The notes: a model not told the origin generated them from the sequence alone. A stretch of DNA of 64,000 nt from Xestospongia muta (GCA_963693285.1 OY848930.1:2294001-2358000), one strand, 5' to 3'. Counted from the first letter of the stretch, positions 27,505 through 39,440 are shown. Numbers and translations: made by a program.

Positions 27505-27573
27505 CCTAGTCTCGCGTAGCTAGCCCCTCCCCCTGCGGGTAGGAAGGGAGGGGCTGGCTACGCGAGTCCAGGC
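27505..27573. repeat. GC-rich near-perfect foldback (possible tiny MITE)
   Basis: Arms of ~29 bp: the left arm starts GCCTAGTCTCGCGTAGC and runs into AGCCCCTCCCC; the right arm is its reverse complement with about 4 mismatches, and the loop is ~11 nt. It stands out as strongly GC-rich inside very AT-rich DNA. The form is that of a minimal foldback transposable element; no coding content. Confidence 0.8.
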
Positions 27574-28789
27574 TCTGCCTATAGGTACAGCAGGAAGTTA
27601 TAATGTGGCTTTAGGGGTGGGGATTCATATATTAATTAATCACAATTATTAATTAACATAGTTATGAATTTATAAATAATGATTATGTATCTATAAGACC
27701 AATCGTACCACATGGTAGATATATGTATTCACTATAGATTTCCGTTTGCATCAAAATATAAACTTACTTTTCATTATTTATAATACATTTATAATACATT
27801 AGTAATATATTATAGTGAATGATTATAGATATAATTCATGATATGCGTTACTTAGATATGTAATTACAATACATGATTTAGATATAATGTATTCTTTAGA
27901 TATATATAATTTGCGATTTTGATATAATGTATTTTTAGATATATATAATGTATGATTTAGGTAATTATAATGTGTGATTTGGTATTGTATTTGTTTTTAA
28001 TAAATTAACAAACATGTGGCCTGTTGGTTATAAATAATTCATAATGTATTCTGGTTAGTCAATTGTTGAAAACGTTTGGCTAACTACATAATTACTGAAC
28101 TGATTAGATAGGCAGATAATAGATCCCATGTAACTAACTGAGGTTATCGACGCATACATTGATCTCAGTCTCATATAGATTGTAATAATGACTATAATCA
28201 ACACAATTAAATCAATCAGCCAGATTTTAAGAAATCCTTCATTTTCATGTATACATACTTTGTTAAATATATGTGATAACCACATCAAAGAGCTCAAGAA
28301 TCTCAAGAATCGAAGATCTCTAGGCTTGTGTTGCATTATGCATAAGAGTTTAATGATGATTCAATAATTAGCATTACATATGACGTCAATCCTGTTTGTC
28401 TGTGTTCTTTTAACATAAACATGTAAGCAGATCGCATGTACTCAAGTCAAATAGTCAGTTGAAATTGCCAATCACACAATCACCCATTAAGTCAGTCAAA
28501 TAGCGAAATGCTGTAAGCAAACCAGTCAAGTACTTGGTTGAATCCTTTGGTGCCTTAATCATAATCTCTCTCTCCATCTCTCTCTCTCTTTCAAAGTTAC
28601 AGTTAGCATATTACAAATGCCACATGAGTGAAATGGGATCATTGGACAGTGCTAATATTGTACAATGAAGGTATTACGGACAATTTGTAAAGTGTAAATA
28701 TACATGTACTTGTGTCACTGCAAGATAAGCATTTATGACCTAATTATCCTGAAGACTCTGATAAAGTTCTTAGCAGACAATAAGTTTAA

Positions 28790-29430
28790 TGACAGTTAGT
28801 TGAAGAGGCAGTTAGTCAAGTAGTTTAGTTAAATGATCAGATTGTCAGGCAGTCAGTAAAATCAATGAAATAGTCAGTTGAATTATCATTCAGACAATCA
28901 CTTATGACATCAATCAAATAGACAAATGCCTAGTTGAATACTCAGTCAGTTAGTTCCTAAATAGCCAGTCAGTCCAACAGTCAGTCGATACTATTCAGTC
29001 AGTTAGTCCAACAACAGTCAGTCAATAGCCAGTCAGTCAGTCAGTCAGTCAATGAACAGTCAGTCAATCCAACTGTTACAATCAGTCGATAGCCAGTCGT
29101 CAGTCAGTCAATGAATAGTCAGTCAATAGTCAGTCAATCAAATAGTCATCAGTCAGACAATCTATTCATCAAGTCATCCAATAGCCAAATGTTTAGTTGT
29201 ATGGTCAGTCATTTAATTGCTTCACTGAAGGATCAGTTAGTCTGTCAATCAATCAGTTGAATAAGTTGAATATAGTCAGTGAACAATCAAAAAAACAGTC
29301 AAACAGTTGGAGTCTGTCTGTCATTCTAATAGTCAGTCAATTCGTCAGTCCAATCGTCAGTCAGTAAGTCAATCAAATCCTCAGTAAGTAGTCAGTTCAA
29401 TGGACAGTCATTTAGCAAGTCAAATGTAGT
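28790..29430. repeat. Degenerate CAGT/CAAT-rich minisatellite
   Basis: Dense, imperfect tetranucleotide words (CAGT, CAAT, CCAA, TAGT) in runs such as CAGTCAGTCAGTCAAT repeat over ~640 bp, consistent with decayed tandem-repeat expansion. No coding signal on either strand. Confidence 0.75.
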
Positions 29431-29689
29431 TAGTTAAATAGATTGATAGTCTTTTTGTAATATAGAATTTATGCTGACAGCCTGACAACTATATATGATT
29501 GTTAGCTACTTATAAAACATGACACTATTTTGAGGTAAGAACAGAGAACTTGATAAAAACACCACAAAAATAGACCAAACTTCAGCATTAGTATGCTAAG
29601 GAGGTAGTTAGTATGATGTAGGTAGGCTTGTCTCTGTTCTTGAAATACTATACTAATATACCTTAAAATATTTCCTGTTTTGTGTCTGC

Positions 29690-29900
29690 CTGTCCATTCT
29701 TCTGTTTGTCTATCTTTCAACTGATCTATCTATCTATCTGTACATTTACCTCATATCTATCAATCTACCTACCAATTCTTGATTTATTGATGCATCCATA
29801 TCCAACCATGCTTCCATCAATCTATCCACATATCCACACATCCTTTTATCCATCCATTCATTCATTCATCTATCTACCACCCATCTATTTATCCACTTCA
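29690..29900. repeat. CTAT/CATC simple-sequence DNA
   Basis: Imperfect CTAT, CATC and CATT tetranucleotides. The open frame through it (Ile/Tyr/Ser/Leu-rich) is a by-product of the repeat. Confidence 0.75.
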
Positions 29901-31664
29901 TATAAATGTCCCTTAACTTAATTCACAGAATATTTTATACAATAGTATTTATAATGAAACATACTAAAATATAGTTTCTGTTGCTGCTTACTGCTTGAGT
30001 GAGGGTTACAGTACTTGTTTGTGCATGTCTGTTAGCTATCAATATTGACTGACGGATTGTGTATACTGAGAGATACAATAACTTGGTGACATTTTAAACC
30101 AGAGAGAAATGGAATAATGATCATAAGGTATAAAGTAACACAATTTTATAAATGGCTTCTTACTTGAAAACTGCATTTCTTCTTAAATGAATAGCAACAA
30201 GAACAAAATCTTTTTCAAACTCAAACCTAATCCTGTCAGAGATAACAGCACATCTACTCATTATGTAACTGATTGGAATGAATGTTGATGGGCCAGTTGC
30301 ATCCACTACACAAGGAGGGCTAACAACAAGGATAGGTAATGGAAACTAATTCTCTCCAACATGAAGTTAGATATAGTACATGACCTTTCCAAGTCACACA
30401 GTTGACAGTTTCACTACATATTTTAACTCTTGTATATGCCCAGCATGTAATGATATAAGGATATGCGATAACATTTGTTTTAGAAGATATATAATTCTCA
30501 CAAAGTACTTCCACTTCATAATTACTTCACAGTTCACTGCAATATGAGTTAATGTATAAGTTCAGGAAATCCTTTCATGCACTTCGGTAATCCAGCACAC
30601 ATCTTCTGGTTAAATACATTTCTAACATTGCTTGATGTACATTTCTCTCTGAATTATTGAGTGACAATGTCTAACAAAATGAGTATTTGGTATACTCTTG
30701 CAATGCCAGACTGTCAATGTGGGGTAAGTAAACAGTCTCATCCTAAATAAGCTCTATTACTTTTCTTTTTACACTTGCTGTGTATGTCCTTAAGATCTGA
30801 TGGAAGAGAAAATGGAAAGTCTAAAGTCAACACATTGTGAAAATTGAGAAACTTAGACAGTAGTTGGACTTCAGGATAAATCTAAATCTATTGAAAAGAT
30901 TCAAAACATTATGTTTATCTTTCAAATGCGAAACACCAAGTAGAAACATAGGCCCATAATTAAGTATTGTTTTTTTGATGTGAAAGTGAAGGTGCATGCT
31001 TGACATACATTTTATTGAACCATAAAGTAGGTGAAATGTTTAACAAAATGTAAGGAGCTAGTTATCAGGCTCTTGAAGATCATTCATAAAGAGATAGCAG
31101 ACTGAGGAAAAATAATACATGCCTATGACAGCAATACTCAACTGTTATAGTGGTTTATGTGCCGGAATGTTTCTTTGCAGAGCACAGTTAAAAGAGTAAT
31201 GTAATTTCACCACACTATGTAAACATGGCATACTTTTAACTTAACAATTCTGCTAAATAATAAACTTTTGTTGTTGTATTAATACTACAACCTGTCATGA
31301 CATAATATAGATTAATGTGAACATGGCCTGGTGAGATTACCTTAACAATGACTTACATATAGAAGATGATTGTGCTGTATTACAACATGGTATCATTTCA
31401 GCAACATTTACCATGCTATGTTACATGTAACAACCTTGTCGTTATTGCAAGTTATTACTTTAAACAAGCATAATACAAATATCAATTTAAAAATAGAAGT
31501 AGTTACGTAAATTCTGTAACAAACAGAACTTTACATTTTGTGTAATTGAGTTTCTAAGTAATGCTAACTAATGAAATGTTACTAACAATATTGACAACTG
31601 TCATGATTATATATAATTTAAATTGCTGTAGCCACAAAACAGTAGTGTTATTGAAACGTAATTA

Positions 31665-32158
31665 CTATTTATGATAACGTTGCTTATTCTGATCATGTAA
31701 ACTGTCAGTGTGAGAGATAGCAGCTTCTTTTCCTTTACGAATAGAATAAATAGAGCCAACAGCACAAAAGATCATCATTACTACCATCAAACCAACCCTG
31801 AAGCGAGAGTTAGCTTTATCCATGGTCTCAAAGCTACAAAAAGTTCAAAGAACATTAATAAAGTAAAAAACACTGTTTGTTAATCACATTAGTAAAATGG
31901 ATAGAGAGCCAATACCAGAACACAACAATGTAAATTAATGGACTTGCTTGCTGCTTGCTAATTTGATTACAGTAGTAATTCACAGTTTCCAGCTACACCT
32001 TCTATTTTTTAATTGCTCTTAATTGCTCTTGATCAGACAATATTGTAGGGCAAAAGAACAATTTTACTTATGTTATACAGGAATTAGAATAGTATTGTAA
32101 TCACTTGCTGCCAATTCAGTACATGTCAGTCATATCACATAATTCAGTAGCTGTATTA

Positions 32159-32198
<40 letters not shown>

Positions 32199-33048
32199 TG
32201 AGTTTCATGGAAAGACTAGTAGATTTTGTCTGAGATTAAATACTACTAACTACTAAAATTAAAAATAAGTAACATTACAAGAATCTAGTCTAACCAGACC
32301 CTTTTATAGAATGTTGGAAAATTGAAACATGCCTTTACAATTTGCAAATGCAAAGAACTGCTATATTTTTACTGATTCAACTGAAGATGGTGGAGATTTT
32401 CTCCAGTCCAGTCCCAATCCGGCCCTTCTTTTAGCAACAGTTGAATTAATAAATGAGCAAAACTAATGTGGTATGTTGCATAAAAGAATTGAAACCACAT
32501 TGGCTGCTTGAACTTGACTGTATATAGGGGCCAGTGTCAAAAAACAATATCATAACTCATACCTGATTAAATTACACATTGTATTTAGTATTGCAAATTG
32601 CCTTCACAGTCCTAACTACGCTTCTTGAATGTACCATATATTAAATGTTAGATGAACAAAGAAATCTACAGTCACATGTTATCTATCTACCCAACAATAT
32701 AGCCTACTGATCAAAATATAGCAGAAGTAACTTTAAAACTAAAGGAATAAAGTAGCTCCATAATCCTCCATTTACATTTATATTTAGGCTCGAGTTAAGG
32801 GTATAGTATCAATTCTCAGTATGGCTCTCTTCCAACTGCCTTGTATCGTTTAGGGGAAATAAAAACTATGTATAATTAGCACCTCCCCATGCACTAAATC
32901 ATAGAACAAACAAAACAGAATCCTACCTTACTTCCAAAGGCACACTCGGATATGTGGTTCTTGTTATTTTGAGTATGAACCTATTGAAAGGGGTTACTTT
33001 GTGTTTGGGAGTGAAGCTACGACTTAAACAACGAACAAGAAAATGCAT
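31665..33048 (-). CDS. FAM162/UPF0389-like small mitochondrial membrane protein, 2 exons
   Basis: Coding exons 32927-33048 and 31665-31833 join in phase (40 codons plus 2 nt, then 1 nt plus 56 codons including stop) to give 96 residues. The N-terminus MHFLVRCLSRSF is Arg/Ser-rich with no acidic residue, as expected for a mitochondrial presequence. Then follow a short basic block, the FAM162-type join 'VPLEVSFETMDKANSRFRV', one transmembrane segment (GLMVVMMIFCAVGSIYSI) and the typical 'GKEAAxxxxSL' after it. Human FAM162A is linked to hypoxia-induced apoptosis; the family role is otherwise poorly known. The donor choice matters: the first GT (32931) breaks the frame, whereas the second (GTAGGA, 32926-32921) restores the family motif exactly. 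Intron 1.09 kb, containing a (TA)n tract. Confidence 0.75.
32150..32196. repeat. (TA)n microsatellite
   Basis: An uninterrupted TA dinucleotide run within the intron of the FAM162-like gene, flanked by related ATTATATA sequence. Confidence 0.85.
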
Positions 33049-33680
33049 AACTATACCAAAGACTCAGCCTGCATCACCGCCCAAGATTGTTTCCTGGCTC
33101 TGGAGGCGGGGCAAGGGGCGTATGCCTGACGTAGGAAATGCATATTGGTTTACAATACCGGTCGTAGTCCATCCGGATCGAACTATAATGAGCAGCTATA
33201 TCTTTCAAATCACTGGGTTACCAGGTGTGGAAACCTCCGTTTTCAACTTTGCTCTTGGCCACAACAATAAGATAACGAACAACTTCTGACCGTCTAAGTT
33301 CAGATGAAATATTGTATTGTCTTACACTTGGTTTTTTTATTGAATGTGTAACAAAATTGTTGGGACCTAATAGTAAACGAATGTCCTATTAAACCTCTAC
33401 AGATTCTACTACAGAACGTTTGAGTTTATTAGTCGCTTTTGCAAAGTCCGTGATCCAAAAGTAGAAGGCGTGGATGTATATTCCTACTAAAACAAGTACA
33501 GTACTAATAAATCAACACAATTTAAAAATGTTGACGTCAAGTGTCAATCGGTCAGTATTAAAAAATTGTTCAGGTAAGAATACATTACTTTTTACAATTA
33601 TTATATTTAAAATGCAAGTCAGTTCTTTGAGCATCCAAAATAATTTATTTTCATGCACAAACATGCAGTGGTACCACCCG
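33049..33680. other. Spacer upstream of the FAM162-like gene
   Basis: This holds the 5' leader and promoter of the minus-strand FAM162-like gene and, further on, the 3' end of the micro-exon gene. The plus-strand open frame at 32954-33289 lies antisense to exon 1 and has no conserved motif. A plus-strand ATG at 33529 with a GTAAG donor 47 nt later could be a first exon, but I found no partner exon. Confidence 0.4.
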
Positions 33681-34356
33681 TCACAGTAAGGAGACTGTAC
33701 ATAACATTTTGTAAACTCATGGATGACACCAGAAATGACTCAAGCAAGCTGTTTCTAGATAAATTGATATAATGTAGTCATTATCACACTGCTATCATGT
33801 CTCTACTTACCAGTAGTAATGTCATCCATTTCACAAATGGACTGGGGAGACGCATTTAGTTTACCTATATATAATAATTATAAATGAATAAATATTATGT
33901 TTATTTACCAGTAGTAAAACTGGTTCCAAAGTCACTAACAGAGGGACGAGATACACTTTGTTTACCTGCCTATAGTAATTATAAATATATATTAAATAAA
34001 TATATATTCATTTACTGGTAGTAGATCTGGCTCTAGTCTTTTTAACAGAGGGACAAGATACATTTTGTTTAGCTTATGAAAATAAAAATACATTGTAATT
34101 GAATATTATAGTTTTTACCAGTAGCAGCTCTAGAGTCACTGACGGAGTGTTGGGATGCACTTTGTTCAACTAAAAATAATTGCAATGCATTGTAACCAAA
34201 TATTATATTCATTTACCATTAGTAAAGTTGGCTCCAGAGTCACTAACTGAGTGACAAGATACACTTTGTTTACCTAAAAAAAATTATAAATACATAGTAA
34301 AAGATATATTCATTTACCAGTAGCACCTGTAGACTCTGTAGATATATTTTCTTTAT
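33681..34356 (-). CDS. 3' end of an unknown gene made of six tandem symmetric micro-exons
   Basis: Exons in coding order: 34318-34356 (39 nt), 34217-34273 (57), 34119-34169 (51), 34016-34072 (57), 33909-33965 (57), 33811-33864 (54), and terminal 33681-33694 with TGA at 33683-33681. Every intron is GT-AG and 44-52 nt except the last (116). All six internal exons are multiples of 3 and phase 1-1, so any subset can be skipped without breaking the frame. The peptide unit is about 17-19 residues, best seen as GKQSVSRPSVSDFGTSFTT and GKQSVSCHSVSDSGANFTN; others are diverged. This is tandem exon duplication. Upstream exons were not found; transposase relics begin just beyond 34470 and may sit in an intron. 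Ser/Thr-rich, no recognised domain, possibly a cytoplasmic tail or extracellular linker. Confidence 0.55.
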
Positions 34357-34484
34357 CTAAAAACAATTACGTATGCATTGTAAACAAGATATTTTCATTG
34401 GAAACAAATATTTTCCGTTGTCATGCTTTGAGTCCATGCACGTCAAAAAACCTGACAAAATGTAAACCTGGTTTGAGCTTAAGT

Positions 34485-34965
34485 AATCATGGGACTCTTC
34501 TTGCCAATAATATCCTTTTTAAATGGAAAAAAAACCTTGTTGAGGAGCTGAGCCAAGTGTGTAGAATGGGGTGGTAAACAAAACATAATTATTCCTTCCT
34601 CTGCAGCTTTATTAATAACAGATGGAGTATAATTAGATGAATGTTCATCTAACAATAAAAGCAATGGCCAATGAGGTGGAATATGAGACAGAAAATGATG
34701 CCTGAACCACAGATAAAACAGTTCACAATCAATCCAGCCACTCTCTGTCTCTGACATCCACTGACCCAGGCACCTCGCCTACAGTCATTTCAGCATTTAA
34801 TATTTTTTAGTCAAACACTATCATAGATGACAAGATATGACAACACAGTAATTTGAGTTTTGTTAGCAGTAGTAATGGATTGATTATGCTTTTGCAATTG
34901 CCTTTTCTGAGTAATGACTCTGGGAAGTGCTGGGTCTAGTAGCATACCAATTTCATCACATATGA
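34485..34965 (-). mobile_element. pogo/Tigger-like DDE transposase relic (minus)
   Basis: Two blocks of one DDE_1-type transposase with the middle deleted. The N-side block at ~34965-34850 reads CDEIGMLLDPALPRVITQK..., containing the first catalytic aspartate. The C-side block at ~34780-34490 contains GWIDCELFYLWF, LLLLDEHSSNY (second aspartate) and PPHSTHLAQLLNKVFF. The third acidic position of pogo enzymes (usually LD or LDxG after the Gln-Pro) is an asparagine here. There is no intact ORF and no complete element, so it is not expected to move. Confidence 0.75.
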
Positions 34966-34992
34966 GAATCAGATGATATATTCAATAAATCA

Positions 34993-35665
34993 ATGAATAT
35001 TTTAACCTTCATGTTTCCCCTAAATCCTAAATGCCTGAAGGTTTTGTGTCAAAAGCATGCAAAGCATCCAAATTACTTAACTAGTGATTGTAAGTCTCAG
35101 CTCACTGTTTTAGCCTGTACAAGTGTGTCATGGTTTTCTCTGCCACCATTTGTTATGTTTGATCACAAGACACTTAATTCAGAATTCGCAGTAGGAGAAC
35201 TACCTAGCACATTATATGGACTTTCTTCTAAAAGTATGGATTAATAAAGAACTGTTTTCTGACTGGTTTTCTGTCACCTTTTATTGTACGCACCACCATC
35301 AAGACAACTGTTACTATTGATGGACTGTCATTCCTCACACTACTGTCCAGAAGTCATCAGGGCAGCTGCTGCTATAAAGTAATTCTTTTGTTGTTTTTCC
35401 TTCTAATACAACTCATCTTACTCAACCACTCAACCAAGGTGCATTCTATGCCTTAAAAGTGGCTTGGAGGCAGAAATGTTATGACATTCTCTGCCAGAAT
35501 CCTGGCAAGATTATTTTTAGGTATGATTTTTCAAGGTTTTTTCCAGTGCTTGGTTTACACCAATGACTATAGGGGTTTCAAAGTGACAGGAATGCGCCCA
35601 CGCACAGCGAGGTTAATTGATATATCAAAAGCACTAATATTGACTATAACAGTTATAGTGAACAT
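34993..35665 (+). mobile_element. Second pogo/Tigger-like transposase relic (plus)
   Basis: Runs opposite to the preceding relic and is clearly a different copy. The segment from 34993 is open for 83 codons and holds the DDE_1 motifs around KSQLTVLACTS, 'LPPFVMFDHKTLN' and GELPSTLYGLS. It then decays: catalytic block MDCHSSHYCPE near 35320, then TTHLTQPLNQGAFYALKVAW near 35420, in different frames. A last block NDYRGFKVTGMRP near 35565 resembles the GF-TG-P block of these enzymes. The third catalytic position is again asparagine. Several frameshifts and stops show it is dead. Confidence 0.7.
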
Positions 35666-37491
35666 ATTTGTTTACTGTGTCACTTATGAGGTACTTAGTA
35701 GAGATAAGTTAGCATTCCTGTTTTGCACAAATATAGGCATGTTGAACTTAATAATTTTGACACAGATCTCACCCCATAGTCACATGCAAAAGTAAACATT
35801 TTAAAAATGAGAATTAAAATACATTAAAATATTTAACACGTTTAACAGTGGATAATTCTTAATGTTTAACACAAATAACAAAGAACACTTATTACTCTGT
35901 GTAAAAGTTGGGGGGGGGGCTCTGCTCCCTCTTTATAAAAGTTGGGGGGCATTAGCCCCCTTCGTCCCCACCCTTAGCCTCCTATGTAACTACCTCTCTT
36001 TGATTTGAAAGAGAAGTTAGTAAGAAACTCATGGGCATCTTTTGATCACCTGCAGACCAGTATGGAATGAATTCTATAAAATATGCTATTTGGTTCATGT
36101 TAGTTTTGTCAATTACTGTTCAGTTGACTGTAGATCTCTGTTGGCTATATAACCTTAGTATACTCATGCCTGGAGAGACTCTGCAATCTTTTCATCAAGC
36201 ATCTGCTGCTTAATGTAGCTAAGAGTACATTTATATCATTATGATATCAACAATAACAATTCTTAATTACTGCATTCTTTGTGTTTATTTATAATATTTT
36301 TGTAGGAAAGAAATATGAAGGATTGCCTGAAGAGTTGCATTTGCAAAGCACATGTTTCATAGATTTGTTAATCGTGAGGGAGGAGTTGAGTCCATCACAG
36401 CTCTCAGTGATCTTAACTGAGCACAGTATAATTTGCATTATGTTTTATTACTGTTTATTATTCATTAAAATTATCATATAATAATTAATGGAAGACTACG
36501 CCCATTGTGAATATTAAGTGCTTGTTCCTCAGGCTAGGAGCTGTCTTTGATGTTAACACAGATCCTGTTGATTGCAAGTGAAATTATTGTAATAATATAT
36601 TTGGAACAACAATTATTGAAAGACAAAACATGTTTAATTTATACATTGTTTGGTTTGATAATTGTGCCAGTAATACCACTCTTCACATAAGTTACATTGT
36701 ATCATATTCATTGTTGTAGAAAAATTGTTGCATATTTTATAGGCCCATTCACATTTCTTTCATTTACTATATCAAAAAATATGTAAAATAAAAAATTGTT
36801 TACAGTCCATATTTTGATATACCTCTCTGTGGTAATTCACACCACACATGATCAGTGAATAATGCTTCACATTATTAATGGTATTGTCATTGATTTCATT
36901 TGGTAATGATGTTAAAAGGCTATTTGTTGTAATTAGTTGTCCATGTTGCAACAGGTTTCTATACTTCTTTGATTGACAGTCATGACTAGTTTTTCTATGA
37001 AACAAGATTATATGTAGTAACAAATTCATTGTTTATGTTACCACTGTGGTATCAACCGTTATTCTCAATTTTTGTGCATAATTACACATGCAACAGCTTT
37101 TCTGGAATGTATTCCCATACTGTAAGTAATAGCTGATATGATACATACAAGTAACATCTCTCTCTCTTTCTCTCTCTCTCACACACACATATACAGTCTG
37201 GCACATTATATATGAGGTCTTTTTTCACTAATATAATCAGTACTACTTTCTCTGCTCAGTGCAATAGAGTTCAGAGTGTTTATTGTGTTAGACAAATTTT
37301 GTCTTAGATTGTTTTTCAAATTCCTGGTCTTGTTGTCTTAATCATTAGAAATAAGTATATAAGTTATTTGAATCATTAATACATGATCAAGATATACCAA
37401 TGCTAATTTTGGACAATATTGTTCATAAATAGTCTGTCTAATCTGTAAAAACTATAAATCAAGTGTATATCTATTAGCCAAAACACTTTAC
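35666..37491. other. Spacer between transposase relics and GPCR pseudogene
   Basis: Mostly AT-rich. It has a duplicated G-rich word at 35905-35955 (AAAAGTTGGGGGG, twice). One exon-like minus segment (about 36831-36994: acceptor TTTCATAG, donor GTATATC) encodes a polar stretch beginning KTSHDCQSKKYRNLL. It could be a cytoplasmic-tail exon of the GPCR-like gene, but in the phase left by the TM7 exon it stops after two codons. CT/CA microsatellite at ~37155-37195. Confidence 0.45.
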
Positions 37492-39440
37492 CTTTTCATT
37501 TCTGATGATTTTAAAAAGAAAAATAAAGTAACACTGATTGAAACATGCAGTCATCATAATTATAAGTACCGTGCTCTAGCTCTTACTTGTAAAGTTGAAG
37601 ACAGAGCGAAGAGCCATGCAAACACTGTAGTTTGCTGATTGATTAGTAATATCCAGGTTAAACCCAACAATCAAAACAAGTGTCCCAACAACAGTTTGGC
37701 TATGAAATTAATCCAATTACTTGCACACAATACATTTATATAACTTACTTAATGATATCAATTTTTTTTCTTTTCAGTGAGTCTGTGGTGCTTTGCCTTC
37801 TTAGATGAAAATGCACTAAAGCTTGTAAAACTATCACTAGAAGCGTTGCATTGATCTAAAATAATTCATGATTGAAGAAATAAATGTTAGTCCGTAAGTT
37901 TATTATATGCTTTACACATTATTTTCCAACTGTCTCATTTGTGTTCATCCATCCATCCTATTTACCAATATGATCAATAGTGCTGATCCTAGAAAAGCCC
38001 ATATGGCAACACATTGACTAAAATCTAGCCAGCTACTTTATATAGAAGTTAATTATAATATTATGGCATTATGGTAATTATAAATCAACATACTGTTTTC
38101 CAAGTACATCATAATTGTCATGAATAATACCTACAGATATACTGACTGGGAGAATTTGGATAACTATATATGGAACAAACACAATAATGAAATCATCAAC
38201 GAAGTTATAGTGTTAATTACGCCATCCAACAATGAGGTAGAGGTAGCATTTCTTTGACAATGTAGTGAATACAATAACCAACTTTAAGACCAACATTATG
38301 CTTCTGCATAACATTCAACAGAAAGCAACCAGAAAAAAGTAATGGAGAAGAGCTGCTATGAATGCACAACCAATCTATATTAAGTACACACAATATAATT
38401 GAACATGTTTGATATACACCCTTGAATTTTTGAGATCAATAACTTTATGATCAGTGCCAGATGTGAAAATGAGATAGCCACAGAGCAAAGCTATACTCAA
38501 ATTGAAATGCATGAAGTACTGAACACTTTGAATCAGTTCTTTTCTATTAAAATAATTTTATCAAAAAAAGATATGAGTCGAACTTCAATGACTTACTTGA
38601 GTGTAAGCAAACAAATAATGGTGAAGATACAACAGACACTAGAAATACTGAGACCAATATTTGTAACAGCCTCTAGGGGAAGGAATTTAGGTTTCGGAAT
38701 CTGGAATAAAAACGATCAAGGTGGGATCACATAACTATACCTCAACTCTATATTATATCAACTAGTACACCAAAGGGAGTAATGTAACTGCTGTTACAAA
38801 CAAGAGTATATTAAACGTATTCTATGTCTCCAATCAACATTGTTGTAGTCTTGATAGATACTAGCTTGATACCTTCCATAGACGAGGTACCATTACCACT
38901 AGCCCTGTAAAATATTATAATTTCTAAAAATGTTCATAATTGTTAGAATATATTACATTGGGAATTCCAAGAAAACACATCGTGGATTTCTTGCATTCTG
39001 ATACTAAATTGAGAAATGTTTAGTGTTATCATTTAGTTATTTACATATTATTTCTTCATGTATATAACTTGAACAATTATAAATGCTTGACAATGTGGTT
39101 TACTGGTACAGTAGTGAAGTTAAAAATAGCTGGTATTTAGGTAGATTTGTTTCTAGAGATGACTTGAGTTGTAATGACTTCTGTCTCTGGAACATCTGTT
39201 GTTGTACTACTAGAAATATATAAAATATTTCAAGAGGATTTAGAGCTAAAATATTAGATACTTACTTTGGTAGACTTAAAGGAAGAAAATTTGCTATGTT
39301 CTTAATTAATGCATTTATTGCAACAATATTTACATCTATGGCACTTAAGATTTTGTTAAGTTTTGATCTTTTAAATACAAACCTTCTTCTTGTTCTTCAA
39401 GATATTGATATGGTATTCTCACTTGTGAGATGCTATCATT
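37492..39440 (-). pseudogene. Adhesion-GPCR-like seven-transmembrane gene with disabling changes
   Basis: Exon-like blocks in coding order: GAIN-like pieces near 39440-39380 (SQVRIPYQYLEE) and 39344-39268; GPS-like 'TLVCNSSYITPFGVLV' near 38760; TM1 38597-38700 (AVTNIGLSISSVCCIFTIIC); TM2 38420-38543 (MHFNLSIALLCGYLIF); TM3 38221-38374 (IAALLHYFFLVAF); ECL2 38094-38163; TM5 37966-38017 and 37749-37855; TM6/7 37587-37699; TM7 end 37492-37533. Splice sites and phases fit from TM1 to TM5, and order and motifs match class B2 receptors. Disabling features: TGA at 38317-38315 exactly where TM3 has its conserved Trp; a TAA just before the GPS strand; and a one-base frame shift within TM6, since GTLVLIVG and LTWILLI are in different frames. 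Best reading is a pseudogene; sequencing errors or a recoded gene are alternatives. The N-terminal ectodomain beyond 39440 was not resolved. Confidence 0.65.

Larger units (their letters stand above)
26244..31664. other. Long gene-poor, AT-rich interval
   Basis: I see no exon chain or conserved protein here. Contents: AT-rich 3' region of alpha-tubulin 2; a GC-rich foldback at 27505-27573; repeated GATTTAGATATAATGT-like AT words at ~27770-27990; a degenerate CAGT-rich minisatellite at ~28790-29430; CTAT/CATC simple-sequence DNA at ~29690-29900. A minus-strand ATG reading frame at 28055-28336 (93 codons, one hydrophobic stretch) has no other support. Confidence 0.6.

Noticed and set aside
28055..28336. 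Minus-strand 93-codon ATG frame with a hydrophobic stretch
   Set aside because: The composition follows AT-rich DNA, with no splice partner, conserved motif or promoter; kept only as a remark in the interval entry.
29682..29921. Ser/Tyr/Ile-rich reading frame
   Set aside because: It is produced by CTAT/CATC simple repeats.
32954..33289. Plus-strand 111-codon frame
   Set aside because: It overlaps, antisense, the first exon of the FAM162-like gene, whose two-exon model restores a family motif.
35481..35795. Possible new membrane protein with two hydrophobic segments
   Set aside because: The start lies inside the decayed transposase (KVAWRQKCYD region), and the block NDYRGFKVTGMRP is itself transposase-like; the rest is probably chance.
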